DNA of 64,000 bases, from assembly GCA_021776635.1 (NCBI GenBank), contig JAJFFN010000024.1:1-64000 (forward strand), read 5' to 3'. Source of the DNA: Robiginitomaculum sp. Its GTDB lineage: Bacteria; Pseudomonadota; Alphaproteobacteria; Caulobacterales; Maricaulaceae. The notes below the pieces were generated by a model. The model ran no database searches, had not been told where the DNA came from, and saw only the letters and a list, made by a program, of their open reading frames with translations. This document shows, one piece after another, positions 35,173 to 44,800 of the stretch (the first letter of the stretch is position 1; every line of letters begins with the position of its first letter). The position numbers and the translations under genes were made by a program.

Positions 35173-36528
35173 ATGAAGTTAAAGCTTCTTTCAGCGGCGG
35201 CGAGTGTCGCTTTATTAGCTATACCTACTTTGGCATCTGCGGATGATTCTGGTTGGTATGTACGTGGCAATGTGGGTTATGGCGTTATAACTGATGTTGA
35301 TTTAGCAGGTGATCTTGTTGGCGATGTTGAAGGTGAAGGTAATGTTGCTGCATCATTGGGTCTTGGCTATGAGTTTGGGAATAACTGGCGCCTTGAATTA
35401 GACGCTACGCAGCTTTGGAATGATATGGGTGCGATTAGCCAGGCTGGGAACACATCATCAGATATGCGTATCACAACTGGCATGCTGAATGCTATTTATG
35501 ATTTTTCAGATTTTGGTGACTGGCAGCCATATGTAGGTGCTGGTATCGGATTGGCACGTGCCAATTTAAGCGCCTTTGCCCACAGTCAACCAAATGGTGC
35601 AGTTCAAGTTAATAGCCCGACATGCCCAGGTTGGAATACTTGTGGTTTTAGTGATGTTGATAATGGGATTGCCTGGCAATTGCTGGCTGGCCTTGGGTAT
35701 AAAATTTCTGACAATCTGATTTGGGATACCCAGTATCGTTATTTAGATGTTGGTAAATTGGATTTTGACGGTTTTGCACAGGATCTTGTTAATTCTTCAA
35801 CACCAGGTGTTTTTGGTAATATTTCTAACATTAACTCAACAGCGCGCGGTGCGGGAAGCCATACTCTTATGACGGGTCTTCGTTACAGATTTGGTGCAAA
35901 ACCTGCACCGGTTATGTATTCTTGTTGGGATGGCAGCAGTGTCTTGGATACGGCTTCATGTCCTGCACAGCCGATTGTTTATACGACGTGTTGGGACGGT
36001 ACACAGGTTGAAGAGGGTACATCTTGTCCTGCGCGTCCTGTGGTTCAATGTTGGGATGGTAGCACGGTTTCCGACGCTGCCTCTTGTCCGACCCGCCCGA
36101 CAATAACGTGTTGGGACGGTACGATTGCTTATGATCAGGCAGCATGTCCGGTTAGAGTTGTTTCCGTTTGTGATGCAGGTTCGACCGAGTTTAGCGTATA
36201 TTTCCCATGGGATAAGTCTGCGCTGACAGACCAGGCAAAAGCGGTTGTAGCGAATGCTGCCAGTATTGCTAATCAGTGTAGTGTTTCTGGCATTGTGATT
36301 GAAGGTCATACCGATAGTTCTGGTACACAAAGCTATAATGTTGGTCTTTCAAATCGCCGTGCAAACAGCGTAGAGTCTGAATTGCGGAGCAATGGCATTA
36401 CGACCACGAATATTACTAAGTCTGCAAAAGGCGAAACAGCATTGGCTGTTTCTACTGGCGACGGGGTTCGTGAGCCTTTAAACCGCCGTACAGAAGTGAC
36501 CATTCGTCTTATTCCGGGTAGCAATTAA
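35173..36528 (+). CDS. OmpA-family outer membrane protein with CWDG repeats
   Basis: About 451 residues from ATG at 35173, chosen for the GGAGGG ribosome site and the signal peptide (cleaved after ASA, about residue 24). Residues about 25-245 form an OmpA-type eight-strand beta-barrel (GWYVRGNVGYG, DTQYRYLD, TGLRYRFG). A linker (about 250-330) contains four Cys-rich repeats of CWDG(S/T)xVxxxxxCPxxP type, probably disulfide loops or ligand-like knobs. The C-terminal OmpA domain (about 335-451, IEGHTDSSGTQSYN, LSNRRA) binds peptidoglycan. A strong terminator follows. Confidence 0.92.
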   Translation: MKLKLLSAAASVALLAIPTLASADDSGWYVRGNVGYGVITDVDLAGDLVGDVEGEGNVAASLGLGYEFGNNWRLELDATQLWNDMGAISQAGNTSSDMRITTGMLNAIYDFSDFGDWQPYVGAGIGLARANLSAFAHSQPNGAVQVNSPTCPGWNTCGFSDVDNGIAWQLLAGLGYKISDNLIWDTQYRYLDVGKLDFDGFAQDLVNSSTPGVFGNISNINSTARGAGSHTLMTGLRYRFGAKPAPVMYSCWDGSSVLDTASCPAQPIVYTTCWDGTQVEEGTSCPARPVVQCWDGSTVSDAASCPTRPTITCWDGTIAYDQAACPVRVVSVCDAGSTEFSVYFPWDKSALTDQAKAVVANAASIANQCSVSGIVIEGHTDSSGTQSYNVGLSNRRANSVESELRSNGITTTNITKSAKGETALAVSTGDGVREPLNRRTEVTIRLIPGSN

Positions 36529-36555
36529 GCCCTAAATATAGACAAAACTTTATGC

Positions 36556-36587
36556 AAAACGCTCCACCTCGGTGGGGCGTTTTTTTT
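36556..36587 (+). terminator. rho-independent terminator of the OmpA-family gene
   Basis: AACGCTCCACC-tc-GGTGGGGCGTT folds into an 11-bp hairpin (one wobble) followed by a run of eight T. Confidence 0.9.
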
Positions 36588-36669
36588 ATGAATAGAACTG
36601 TTATTTTTTCTTTAAATTTGGTAGCTTGAACAATTGTTTGAACCGAATCCTAAAATTATCAGGTAAGAA

Positions 36670-37956
36670 ATGGCACATATTGAAAATACAATATCTAAAC
36701 TGAAATTGAGTGAACAAGAACAGTTGGTCCTGGGAAATATAAGCAAGCTACAAAATGCTATGCAGGAAAAATTGATAGATTGGTCTGAAATAAATTCCGG
36801 TTCACATAACAAAGATGGATTGAAAATTATGCGAGCGAAATTATGTGCCGCATTTTCCAAATTACCTGGTCAATTATCAGAGCCAAAATTGTCAATGGGA
36901 AAAATAGTTCAGCAAGACGGAAATATTCAAGACATAGAATATGAGCCGGCCCTTCTTCTATCAGTACGTCCCGATGCGGATATTAAAATTGTTCTCACAG
37001 GGCATTATGACACGGTTTTTCCGCAAAACAGCCACTTTCAAGAAACAAAACTATTGGAGGATGATATATTAGGCGGGCCTGGAACGGCAGATATGAAGGG
37101 CGGCATATTGGTAATGCTAGAAGCCCTAAAAGCTTTTGAAGCTAGCGCAAACGCCCATAAAATTGGATATTCTGTTCTACTGAGCCCTGATGAGGAAATT
37201 GGTTCTCCAGGTTCTGCAGCAATATTGGCTACACTTGGTAGCAAGTCACATATTGGGCTTACTTATGAACCATCTTTGGCTGATGGGTCACTTGCTGGTG
37301 CACGTAAGGGCAGCGGTAATTTTGCAATTATCATAAAAGGACTTGCTGCGCACGCTGGGCGTGAACATCACTTAGGTCGGAACGCAATCAATGCAATGGC
37401 GCGTTTGACCGTGGCAATGGACGAATTAAACGAGCAACGTGAAGGCGTTACTTTTAACATGGCAAAAATTGATGGTGGGGGTGCAGTAAATATTGTTCCA
37501 GAGCTTGCTATTGGTCGTTTTAACGTACGCATGCTCGACGCATCAGACCAAAAATGGATAAGTGAGAAACTCGCTGATTTGGTTGCGACTGCAAATATGG
37601 AAGAGGGTATTTCAGCTGAGCTAACGGGTGGTTTTACCAGACCACCCAAGCCCATGGCACCGGCCAATGCACTTGTTTTTGACTGGGTTAAACGCGCAGG
37701 CGATGCATTGGGCCTCACCGTTTCGTGGAAACCTAGCGGTGGTGTTTGTGAAGGTAATAATTTATGGGCAAGTGGTTGTCCAAATGTGGATACATTGGGC
37801 GTACGCGGCGGGGAGATACATTCTGATAGAGAATATATGGTACTTTCTAGTTTAACAGAGAGGGCAAGGCTTTCTGCTCTGATATTGATGAAAATAGCGT
37901 CCGGTGAATTTGATGCTAAGCAGGCTAAGAATTTAGCAATAACACACAGACCCTAA
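36670..37956 (+). CDS. M20-family metallopeptidase of the arginine operon
   Basis: A 428-residue zinc hydrolase. Ligand segments are TGHYDTVFP (His), GPGTADMKGG (Asp), LSPDEEIGSPGS (catalytic Glu pair), and a C-terminal GGEIHSD; an internal dimerisation domain is present. It resembles the carboxypeptidase G2/acetylornithine deacetylase-like branch. It is the first gene of the astA-astD-astB operon (10 bp before astA), so it may hydrolyse N-succinylglutamate, the AstE step, or release an N-acyl or peptide-bound arginine. Its substrate is not known from sequence. Confidence 0.85.
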   Translation: MAHIENTISKLKLSEQEQLVLGNISKLQNAMQEKLIDWSEINSGSHNKDGLKIMRAKLCAAFSKLPGQLSEPKLSMGKIVQQDGNIQDIEYEPALLLSVRPDADIKIVLTGHYDTVFPQNSHFQETKLLEDDILGGPGTADMKGGILVMLEALKAFEASANAHKIGYSVLLSPDEEIGSPGSAAILATLGSKSHIGLTYEPSLADGSLAGARKGSGNFAIIIKGLAAHAGREHHLGRNAINAMARLTVAMDELNEQREGVTFNMAKIDGGGAVNIVPELAIGRFNVRMLDASDQKWISEKLADLVATANMEEGISAELTGGFTRPPKPMAPANALVFDWVKRAGDALGLTVSWKPSGGVCEGNNLWASGCPNVDTLGVRGGEIHSDREYMVLSSLTERARLSALILMKIASGEFDAKQAKNLAITHRP

Positions 37957-37966
37957 GAGAAATAAC

Positions 37967-38995
37967 ATGTTAATAGTAAGACCCGCACGTGCTGATGACC
38001 TTGATAGTTTTATAGAACTTGCTCGCTCTGCTGGGCCGGGCTTTACATCTCTTGCAGTCCCAGATAGCGACTTAGAAGCGCGTCTGAAAAAATCAGTAAA
38101 GAGTTTTTCAGCAGACATAGATACGCCTGGAGATCAAATTTATTTATTAATGTTAGAAGACGATGATACAGGTGAAATTGTAGGCGTGAGTGCTGTCAAG
38201 GCTAAGGTCGGTATAAGCAAGCCATTCTTTAGTTTCAAAATGCTAAAAATTGCACAAAGTTCTAGTGTTGCAAACCGTCACTTTGATATGAATGTTATGC
38301 TGCTCGTCAATGAATATTCAGGCACGAGTGAAGTTGGCACTTTGTTTGTGAAAAGTAAAATGCGGGGGACTGGCGCGGGACGTTTGATATCACAAGCGCG
38401 TTATATGTTGATTGCGACGGCACCTGAACGTATTGCAAATAAAATTATTTCAGAATTGCGAGGACAAGTTGATAAACTAGGGCATTCACCATTTTGGGAG
38501 TCGTTGGGTCGGAAGTTTTTTAAAATGGACTTTAACGAAGCTGACGAAATTACGGCACAAACTGACAATCAATTCATCACAGATTTAATGCCTAAATATC
38601 CGATTTACTTAGATTTATTGTCCGAAGAGGCTCAAGAAGTTGTAGGCAAAACCCATCCTGATGGGGTTGGTGCACGAAGGTTACTAGAGGCTGAAGGTTT
38701 TCGGTATGATGGCTATGTTGATATTTTTGATGGCGGGCCGACAATGGCCGCACCACGAGACCAAATTAGAACGGTAAAAGATGCGCATGTATTAAGAGTT
38801 GTTGAGCAAGCGAATTTGAAGGCAACGCACAATGCACTCATTAGTAATGAACAGGTTGATAACTTTAGAGCGGTTTATGCTAAAACTAGCTTTGAAAATG
38901 ATGCCTTACATCTTCAAAGAGATGTTATTAAGGCGTTAAACTTAAAACCTGGTGATAAAGCAAGAGTTTTTGCGACACGAATAGGAACTGGATAA
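37967..38995 (+). CDS. astA: arginine N-succinyltransferase
   Basis: A 342-residue AstA: VRPARADDLDSFIELARSAGPGFTSLA at the N-terminus and SKMRGTGAGRLISQARYM in the middle, the GNAT-like CoA region. It transfers succinyl from succinyl-CoA to the alpha-amino group of arginine, the first step of the ammonia-producing AST pathway. Stop and next start overlap (TAATG). GAGAAATAAC precedes ATG. Confidence 0.94.
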   Translation: MLIVRPARADDLDSFIELARSAGPGFTSLAVPDSDLEARLKKSVKSFSADIDTPGDQIYLLMLEDDDTGEIVGVSAVKAKVGISKPFFSFKMLKIAQSSSVANRHFDMNVMLLVNEYSGTSEVGTLFVKSKMRGTGAGRLISQARYMLIATAPERIANKIISELRGQVDKLGHSPFWESLGRKFFKMDFNEADEITAQTDNQFITDLMPKYPIYLDLLSEEAQEVVGKTHPDGVGARRLLEAEGFRYDGYVDIFDGGPTMAAPRDQIRTVKDAHVLRVVEQANLKATHNALISNEQVDNFRAVYAKTSFENDALHLQRDVIKALNLKPGDKARVFATRIGTG

Positions 38996-40446
38996 TGGCA
39001 AAGGGTAATTTTATTAATGGTCAATGGCAACAGGCTAATGGGAGTGGGTTTGCTAGCATTAACCCTGCAGATGGTTCGCAAATTTGGCAAGGGAACGAAG
39101 CCTCAAATATTGATGTAAATGCGGCTTTTCGTTCTGCAAAAAATGCATTTGAAGATTGGTCTGAGACAAGCATACAAGACCGTAGCGGTCTGGTTTTACG
39201 TTTCAAGGAATTGGCCCTCGCAAATAAAGATAGATTAGGTGAACTAATCGCTAAAGAGACCGGAAAAGTCTTGTGGGATGCAAATGGGGAGGCGGCTGCA
39301 GTTGCTGGGAAGGTTGATATATCACTCAATTCATATGGTGAGCGAACAGGCACATCAACCACCCAAACCGCATTTGGCAGGGCTGATTTACAACATCGAC
39401 CACATGGGGTGATGGCTGTCTTGGGGCCATATAATTTTCCGGCGCACTTACCAAATGGCCAAATCATTCCGGCCTTAATTGCTGGAAATACGATTGTATT
39501 TAAACCGAGCGAACAGTGTCCTGCAGTTGGCGAATTCCTTATAAGCCTTTTTGAACAAGCAGGTTTTCCAGCGGGTGTTGTAAATATGGTTCAAGGTGGA
39601 CGCAATACGGGCACCGCCGTCCTAGATCATCCGCATATTGACGGTGTCTTGTTCACGGGCGCAGCGGGTACAGGCAAGTTTATTCACGAAAAATTTGGCG
39701 GTCGTCCAGAAGTAGTTTTAGCACTTGAGCTTGGCGGCAATAACCCGTTATTGCTCTGGGATGTTGCCGACGTGCAAGCGGCTGCCAGCATTATTGTACA
39801 ATCTGCGTTCATTTCGTCTGGCCAACGATGTACGTGTGCAAGACGAATACTATTACCGAAAGGCAAGGCTGGAGATGCCGTACAAGACGGCATTGTTTCA
39901 ATGGTAGACAGTATGATAGTCGGGGCATGGAACGATACAGAAGAAGCATTCATCGGCCCTGTAATTAGTTCTAATATTGCTTCTCATGTCGTTGAACGCG
40001 CGAACAAGCTTGGCGGTAATGTCATTAGACAAACAAAAATTATGACACGCGGCCCCGCTTTTATCAGGCCTGGTATTGTTGATATTACAGACGAACAAGT
40101 TCCTGATGAAGAAATTTTTGGGCCAGTGATGCAGATTATTCGTGTACCATCTTTAGAAGCCGGGATAAATGAAGCAAATAACACCAAATTTGGCCTTTCA
40201 GCAGGCTTGATTAGCGATAATCCTAAAAACTGGGAAATGTTTCGCCGTAAAATACGTGCTGGTGTGGTTAATTTCAATCGCCCGACAACAGGTGCGGCAG
40301 GGTTTTTGCCGTTTGGTGGACCCGGAGCATCGGGTAACCATAACCCTGGGGCGTATTATGCTGCAGATTTTTGTGCATGGCCTATGGCGAGCCAAATATC
40401 TGATACAGTAGAAGTTCACCCTGCTAAAGGCCTATCAACGTGTTAA
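38995..40446 (+). CDS. astD: succinylglutamate-semialdehyde dehydrogenase
   Basis: A 483-residue aldehyde dehydrogenase-family protein of normal length for AstD. Signature segments are GPYNFPAHLPNGQIIPALIAG (first part), the catalytic ELGG Glu and the catalytic Cys in SSGQRCTCARR. It oxidises succinylglutamate semialdehyde to succinylglutamate with NAD+ in arginine degradation. It is translationally coupled to astA by TAATG and lies 10 bp before astB. Confidence 0.93.
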   Translation: MAKGNFINGQWQQANGSGFASINPADGSQIWQGNEASNIDVNAAFRSAKNAFEDWSETSIQDRSGLVLRFKELALANKDRLGELIAKETGKVLWDANGEAAAVAGKVDISLNSYGERTGTSTTQTAFGRADLQHRPHGVMAVLGPYNFPAHLPNGQIIPALIAGNTIVFKPSEQCPAVGEFLISLFEQAGFPAGVVNMVQGGRNTGTAVLDHPHIDGVLFTGAAGTGKFIHEKFGGRPEVVLALELGGNNPLLLWDVADVQAAASIIVQSAFISSGQRCTCARRILLPKGKAGDAVQDGIVSMVDSMIVGAWNDTEEAFIGPVISSNIASHVVERANKLGGNVIRQTKIMTRGPAFIRPGIVDITDEQVPDEEIFGPVMQIIRVPSLEAGINEANNTKFGLSAGLISDNPKNWEMFRRKIRAGVVNFNRPTTGAAGFLPFGGPGASGNHNPGAYYAADFCAWPMASQISDTVEVHPAKGLSTC

Positions 40447-40456
40447 GGAGAGCCTT

Positions 40457-41791
40457 ATGTTAGCGCACGAAGCAAATTATGACGGCCTCATTGGGCCAAC
40501 TCATAATTACGGCGGATTATCAACTGGAAACCTTGCAAGTGCTAAGAATAAAGGATTAATTGCAAAGCCGCGCGCGGCTGCTTTGCAGGGCTTGCAAAAG
40601 ATGAAACTTATGGCTGACGCTGGCTTGGTTCAAGGTGTATTGCCGCCGCACGCTCGCCCGAATATATTAGAATTACGTTTTATGGGTTTTTCGGGAAGTG
40701 ATGAAAACGTTCTACAATCTGCATGGCGTGCCAACCCAATTTTAGTTCGTAATATGTATTCAGCTTCGAGTATGTGGTCTGCCAATGCGGCTACGGTCAG
40801 CCCATCGGCAGATTGCGCAGATGGTAATTTGCATTTTACGCCAGCTAATCTTTCGACTATGTTGCACCGTTCAATAGAGCATGAGCAAACGGGCAGGGCA
40901 CTTCGTGCGGCATTCCCAAATGCTGTTGTACATGACGCTTTACCCATGCAATCATCATATAGCGACGAAGGCGCTGCCAATCATGTAAGACTTTGTGCTG
41001 AGCAAGGCCAAAAAGGGGTTGAATTATTCGTCTATGGCCGTGATGCACTGGCAGGCTTAGCGGAAACAAAATTCCCCTCGCGGCAAACTTTACAAGCAAG
41101 CCATATTATTGCCTCACGGCACCAATTGTCCGGTGCACATACTGTATTTGCGAAGCAATCTCCTCAAGTCATTGATGCAGGAGCTTTTCATAATGATGTT
41201 GTTTGCGTAGGTGCTAAGCAATGTTTATTTTATCATGAGCTTGCTTTCGAAGACACTGCGGGTATTTTAGCGGCACTTACCAAAGCCGCCGCAGGTTTGT
41301 TTGAACCCCAATTCGTAGAGGTTTCCAACGAGGATGTACCATTAAATGATGCAATAACTGCGTATTTATTTAACTCAATGTTGGTACAATTTCCTGGTGA
41401 AGAAAGGCTGACATTGGTCGCGCCAACTGAAACTGAAAACAATAAATTTACAAAACTATATTGTGATAAATTAATAGCGGGTAATGGCCCTATTGGTGCC
41501 GTGAAATATGTGGATGTTCGTCAATCTATGCGTAATGGCGGAGGTCCAGCCTGTTTGCGGTTAAGAGTGGTTTTAACAGATGTGGAGCTAGCAGATACAA
41601 ACTCCAAAATGCTACTTGATGATAAGCTATTTGCTCAACTATCAAAATGGGTCAACAAGCATTATCGAGAAAATTTGGAACCAAATGATTTGCAAGATAC
41701 GGAATTAATGCATGAGAGTTTCACCGCTCTTGACGCTTTGACAGGCATCATGGGACTTGGCGGTGATTTTTATCCGTTTCAACGTAATTGA
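40457..41791 (+). CDS. astB: N-succinylarginine dihydrolase
   Basis: A 444-residue AstB. DGLIGPTHNYGGLSTGNLAS at the N-terminus, SSMWSANAATVSPS, and CVGAKQCLFYHELAF are characteristic, as is the GGGPACLRLRV segment. It hydrolyses N-succinylarginine to succinylornithine, CO2 and ammonia. TAAGGAG precedes the ATG. This is the last gene of the operon; AstC and AstE are not present here and may be elsewhere. Confidence 0.94.
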   Translation: MLAHEANYDGLIGPTHNYGGLSTGNLASAKNKGLIAKPRAAALQGLQKMKLMADAGLVQGVLPPHARPNILELRFMGFSGSDENVLQSAWRANPILVRNMYSASSMWSANAATVSPSADCADGNLHFTPANLSTMLHRSIEHEQTGRALRAAFPNAVVHDALPMQSSYSDEGAANHVRLCAEQGQKGVELFVYGRDALAGLAETKFPSRQTLQASHIIASRHQLSGAHTVFAKQSPQVIDAGAFHNDVVCVGAKQCLFYHELAFEDTAGILAALTKAAAGLFEPQFVEVSNEDVPLNDAITAYLFNSMLVQFPGEERLTLVAPTETENNKFTKLYCDKLIAGNGPIGAVKYVDVRQSMRNGGGPACLRLRVVLTDVELADTNSKMLLDDKLFAQLSKWVNKHYRENLEPNDLQDTELMHESFTALDALTGIMGLGGDFYPFQRN

Positions 41792-41949
41792 GGTATATTA
41801 TTGCGTGCATTTCAGGCAGTGTATTAAAATGGTTCTGGGACTAAATCTTACGGTATCTCTTTTAATGTAAACTATTTGTTCACCATATTTACAAACATTT
41901 CATTCACCATAATATTCTACTGATTGCTTTTCACCTAGGCACTTAAATT

Positions 41950-43059
41950 ATGGCAACACAATTAAAAATTAGCTCGGAAGATGTGAAGAAGCTCGTTTCT
42001 CACCCAGATAGAGATGTAAGAGCGGTGTTTGCACAAAAAGTCTGCCGAAGTATTAAATCATTAGAGCTGACGTCGCGTGAGAAAAAAATTGTTGATGAAA
42101 TTCTTTGGTTTATAGCACGCGATACGGCGGTAATGGTACGGCGTGCTCTTGCCGTAACGTTAAAAAACTCAAAAAATTTGCCTTACGAAATAGCTCAAAA
42201 ATTGATCAAGGATGTTGACACTGTGGCTGTACCCGTATTGACATTTTCACCCGTACTTGGTGAGGGTGACTTACTCGAAATATTGAGATCAAAAGCTGCT
42301 TCAAAAATGATGGCCATTTCTAAGCGTTCACACATTGGCGGGGATTTGGTTAAAGCGATTGTACGGTTTGGTGATAGTCGCGTTATTGCTTCGGTCGCAG
42401 CAAATGATGGTGCAGAAATTGGTGCCGAGCTCGGTAGTCAGATGTTGGATGTTTATCATGATAATGACCTGATTAAAGAAAACTTTATTTCTAGAAGAGA
42501 GCTTCCTGTTTTAGTTGTTGAAAAACTGTTAACAATGGTTAGTTCGGAAGCGGCAAAACGGCTTTACCAAAACCATGAAGTGCCATTAGAAATAGCTGTT
42601 GAAATAGCCACACAATCACGAGAGCGAGCAAGTGTAGATTTCATTTCACAAAGCTGGATAAGTCATGATCTTAGGTCTTTGATTAAGAGACTAGATTCTG
42701 AAGACCGTCTAACAAATACACTTATAATCCGCGCGGCCTGTTGTGGGCAGATGCAATTTTGTGAACAAGCATTGGCACAAAAATCTGGAATTAGTATCTA
42801 TAAATCGGCACTCATGATGCACGACAGTGGGCCTTTTGGTTTAAAGGCACTGAGTACGCAAGCGGGACTGAATGGACGTGATTTTGCTATTTTAAAGGCA
42901 AGTTTGGATATTTTTAGAGATTTAGAAAGTACAGGGGGAAAATTAAGCCGACAAAAATATCAATCAAAAATGTTAGAGCGTGCGCTTAGTTTACCCATAA
43001 CGTTTTCCGATGAAGACACAAATTACTTGTTTGATAAATTGGACGCAGTAGGGGTTTAA
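41950..43059 (+). CDS. DUF2336 domain protein
   Basis: A 369-residue, helical HEAT-like repeat protein typical of alphaproteobacteria (DUF2336): ISSEDVKKLVSHPDRDVRAVFAQKVCR, then VRRALAVTLKNSKNLPYEIAQKL and repeated LA/VV helices. The family has no established biochemical function; some members are linked to regulation of growth or motility. No signal peptide or membrane helix. It is a single gene after the ast operon; the 158-bp upstream gap is very AT-rich and shows only a repeated ttcaccata motif. Confidence 0.85.
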   Translation: MATQLKISSEDVKKLVSHPDRDVRAVFAQKVCRSIKSLELTSREKKIVDEILWFIARDTAVMVRRALAVTLKNSKNLPYEIAQKLIKDVDTVAVPVLTFSPVLGEGDLLEILRSKAASKMMAISKRSHIGGDLVKAIVRFGDSRVIASVAANDGAEIGAELGSQMLDVYHDNDLIKENFISRRELPVLVVEKLLTMVSSEAAKRLYQNHEVPLEIAVEIATQSRERASVDFISQSWISHDLRSLIKRLDSEDRLTNTLIIRAACCGQMQFCEQALAQKSGISIYKSALMMHDSGPFGLKALSTQAGLNGRDFAILKASLDIFRDLESTGGKLSRQKYQSKMLERALSLPITFSDEDTNYLFDKLDAVGV

Positions 43060-43067
43060 TTTTCCCG

Positions 43068-43697
43068 TTAAATTTTAACAATTTTGTCACTGATTTGTAT
43101 TTCGCCTTTATTTGGTGGATTGTCCCAATGAGATTGTATCCGCTTAAGGGCTGCAGCGGGTGTGGTCTCATGTAACAGATGTCCTTTTACCCAAGTGGGA
43201 CTAAAATTTGATGCGATGGTGTGGTGCAGTAAGTCCATTAAAGGCTTCCAATAACCATCCGTATCCACGAATATAATTGGTTTGGCATGCAGATGCAAAC
43301 GCATCCAGGACATGATCTCAACTGCTTCCTCAAGCGTGCCTATTCCACCAGGTAAAACTATAAATGCATCGGATTTTTCATACATAAGACGTTTTCTTTC
43401 ATGCATATCATCAACGACTATATGCTCAATTGTTTCTAGCAGAACTTCTATTTCAGTTAAAAACTTTGGGATTATGCCAAGAACTTTTCCGCCCGCATGA
43501 TGTGCGGCAAGGGCCGCCGTACCCATTAACCCGGTGCTACCACCTCCATAAACCATATTGTATCCATTCTCGGCAATTGTCTTTCCACATTCATTTGCCA
43601 ATTCGAAGAAATGAAGAGCAACATGTTGTGATGCCCCACAAAACACACAAATGCTTTTGCCGCGTAGTTTAGTTTTATCTTTTTTTTGCTTTGTCAT
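43068..43697 (-). CDS. LOG-family TIGR00730 Rossmann-fold protein
   Basis: About 209 residues from ATG at 43697; a longer frame upstream overlaps the divergent gene and is less likely. Motifs are CVFCGASQ, YGGGSTGLMG and the active-site segment LPGGIGTLEEAVEI (PGGxGTxxE). LOG-type enzymes cleave cytokinin riboside monophosphates or other nucleoside monophosphates; bacterial substrates are mostly unknown. It has a Lys-rich start (MTKQKKDKTK). Convergent with the DUF2336 gene. Confidence 0.92.
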   Translation of the reverse strand: MTKQKKDKTKLRGKSICVFCGASQHVALHFFELANECGKTIAENGYNMVYGGGSTGLMGTAALAAHHAGGKVLGIIPKFLTEIEVLLETIEHIVVDDMHERKRLMYEKSDAFIVLPGGIGTLEEAVEIMSWMRLHLHAKPIIFVDTDGYWKPLMDLLHHTIASNFSPTWVKGHLLHETTPAAALKRIQSHWDNPPNKGEIQISDKIVKI

Positions 43698-43785
43698 AGT
43701 AACCCTGTATATTTGAGTGTTGTCAGGCCGAGCAAATAGACGTAGATATTTTGCAACCGTTATGTTTAAGGTGTAAAGCCAAGTT

Positions 43786-44739
43786 ATGTTCAAAAGCAAA
43801 CCATTATTGATAATGATTTCAGGTTTGGTATGCGCAGTGCTATTATGGACATTTTTTCTAATGTCGGAAAAACAACGCGTGAATATTGACGAGGTTCAAA
43901 ACGATTCCGAACAAATATTAACAATAAACACCTTAAGTCCTACAACGCCTACAACGCCTACATTTGGGCAAAATATTTATACGCCTGCTAATGTTTTATC
44001 GGCGCAACAGATTGGCAATACTATAAAATCTAATGGGACAGGTGTACCAAATTCAACAGTTATTTTGTACAATAATAGTGAGGAGATTGGCCGTTCAATT
44101 GTTAATGCAAACGGAGATTGGGCAATGTCGCTATTGAATAATATTGATGATGAATATTCTGTCTTCGACATATTAACGGTTACTTCTGATGGACAGCAAA
44201 TTTATTCTGATCAGTCTTTGTTTGTTGCAAATATAAGAGAAAAACCCGATATGCAAACAACAAATAATAATAGTGCCTTACTGTTATTGATGGCTCCTGG
44301 CGCAAATTCTCGGGTTTTGCAAAGCCCTTTCACGAAGGTAACCGTAAAAAATGGGTTTGCACTTGAGGCAATTGATTATGACAACTCTGGGGGTGTGATT
44401 TTTTCAGGAACTTCAGAACACGCAGGCAGAGTGCTTATCTATGCAGGGCAGAATTTGGTAGGAGAAAGTCGGGTTGATAATAAGGGTCGCTGGAGTCTGA
44501 TATTTGGTAATATTATGCCACTTGGTGAATATACGATCAGTGCTAAACTGGTATTAGCCGATGAAAATGCCGTGAGCATCACTCTGCCATTTAAGCGTAT
44601 GCAACCATTATTCGAGGCTGAAGGTAGTCCAAAGATCGTCATAGAGCATCTTGACGACCGCATCCAAATTGGCAGAGCATTGTTTGGCGGTGGATATCAG
44701 TATTCAGTTGTTTATAATTCAACAGCTTTGGTTGATTAA
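43786..44739 (+). CDS. Ig-like exported protein with degenerate LysM-like end
   Basis: A 317-residue protein with an N-terminal membrane anchor or uncleaved signal (about 9-28). Two bacterial Ig-like modules follow (about 65-120, GVPNSTVILYNN...GDWAMSL; about 200-265, GRVLIYAGQN...GRWSLIFG). The C-terminal DRIQIGRALFGGGYQYSVVY resembles the first part of a LysM domain as in related alphaproteobacterial proteins (usually followed by an RDPDLIYPGQ segment), but it stops right after. Likely envelope-located. The gene is divergent from the LOG gene. Confidence 0.6.
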   Translation: MFKSKPLLIMISGLVCAVLLWTFFLMSEKQRVNIDEVQNDSEQILTINTLSPTTPTTPTFGQNIYTPANVLSAQQIGNTIKSNGTGVPNSTVILYNNSEEIGRSIVNANGDWAMSLLNNIDDEYSVFDILTVTSDGQQIYSDQSLFVANIREKPDMQTTNNNSALLLLMAPGANSRVLQSPFTKVTVKNGFALEAIDYDNSGGVIFSGTSEHAGRVLIYAGQNLVGESRVDNKGRWSLIFGNIMPLGEYTISAKLVLADENAVSITLPFKRMQPLFEAEGSPKIVIEHLDDRIQIGRALFGGGYQYSVVYNSTALVD

Positions 44740-44800
44740 AGTCACATTTTAGTCTGGGGGTATTACCTGGGCAAGTGATTTATTAGGTCCGGACTTAAAG

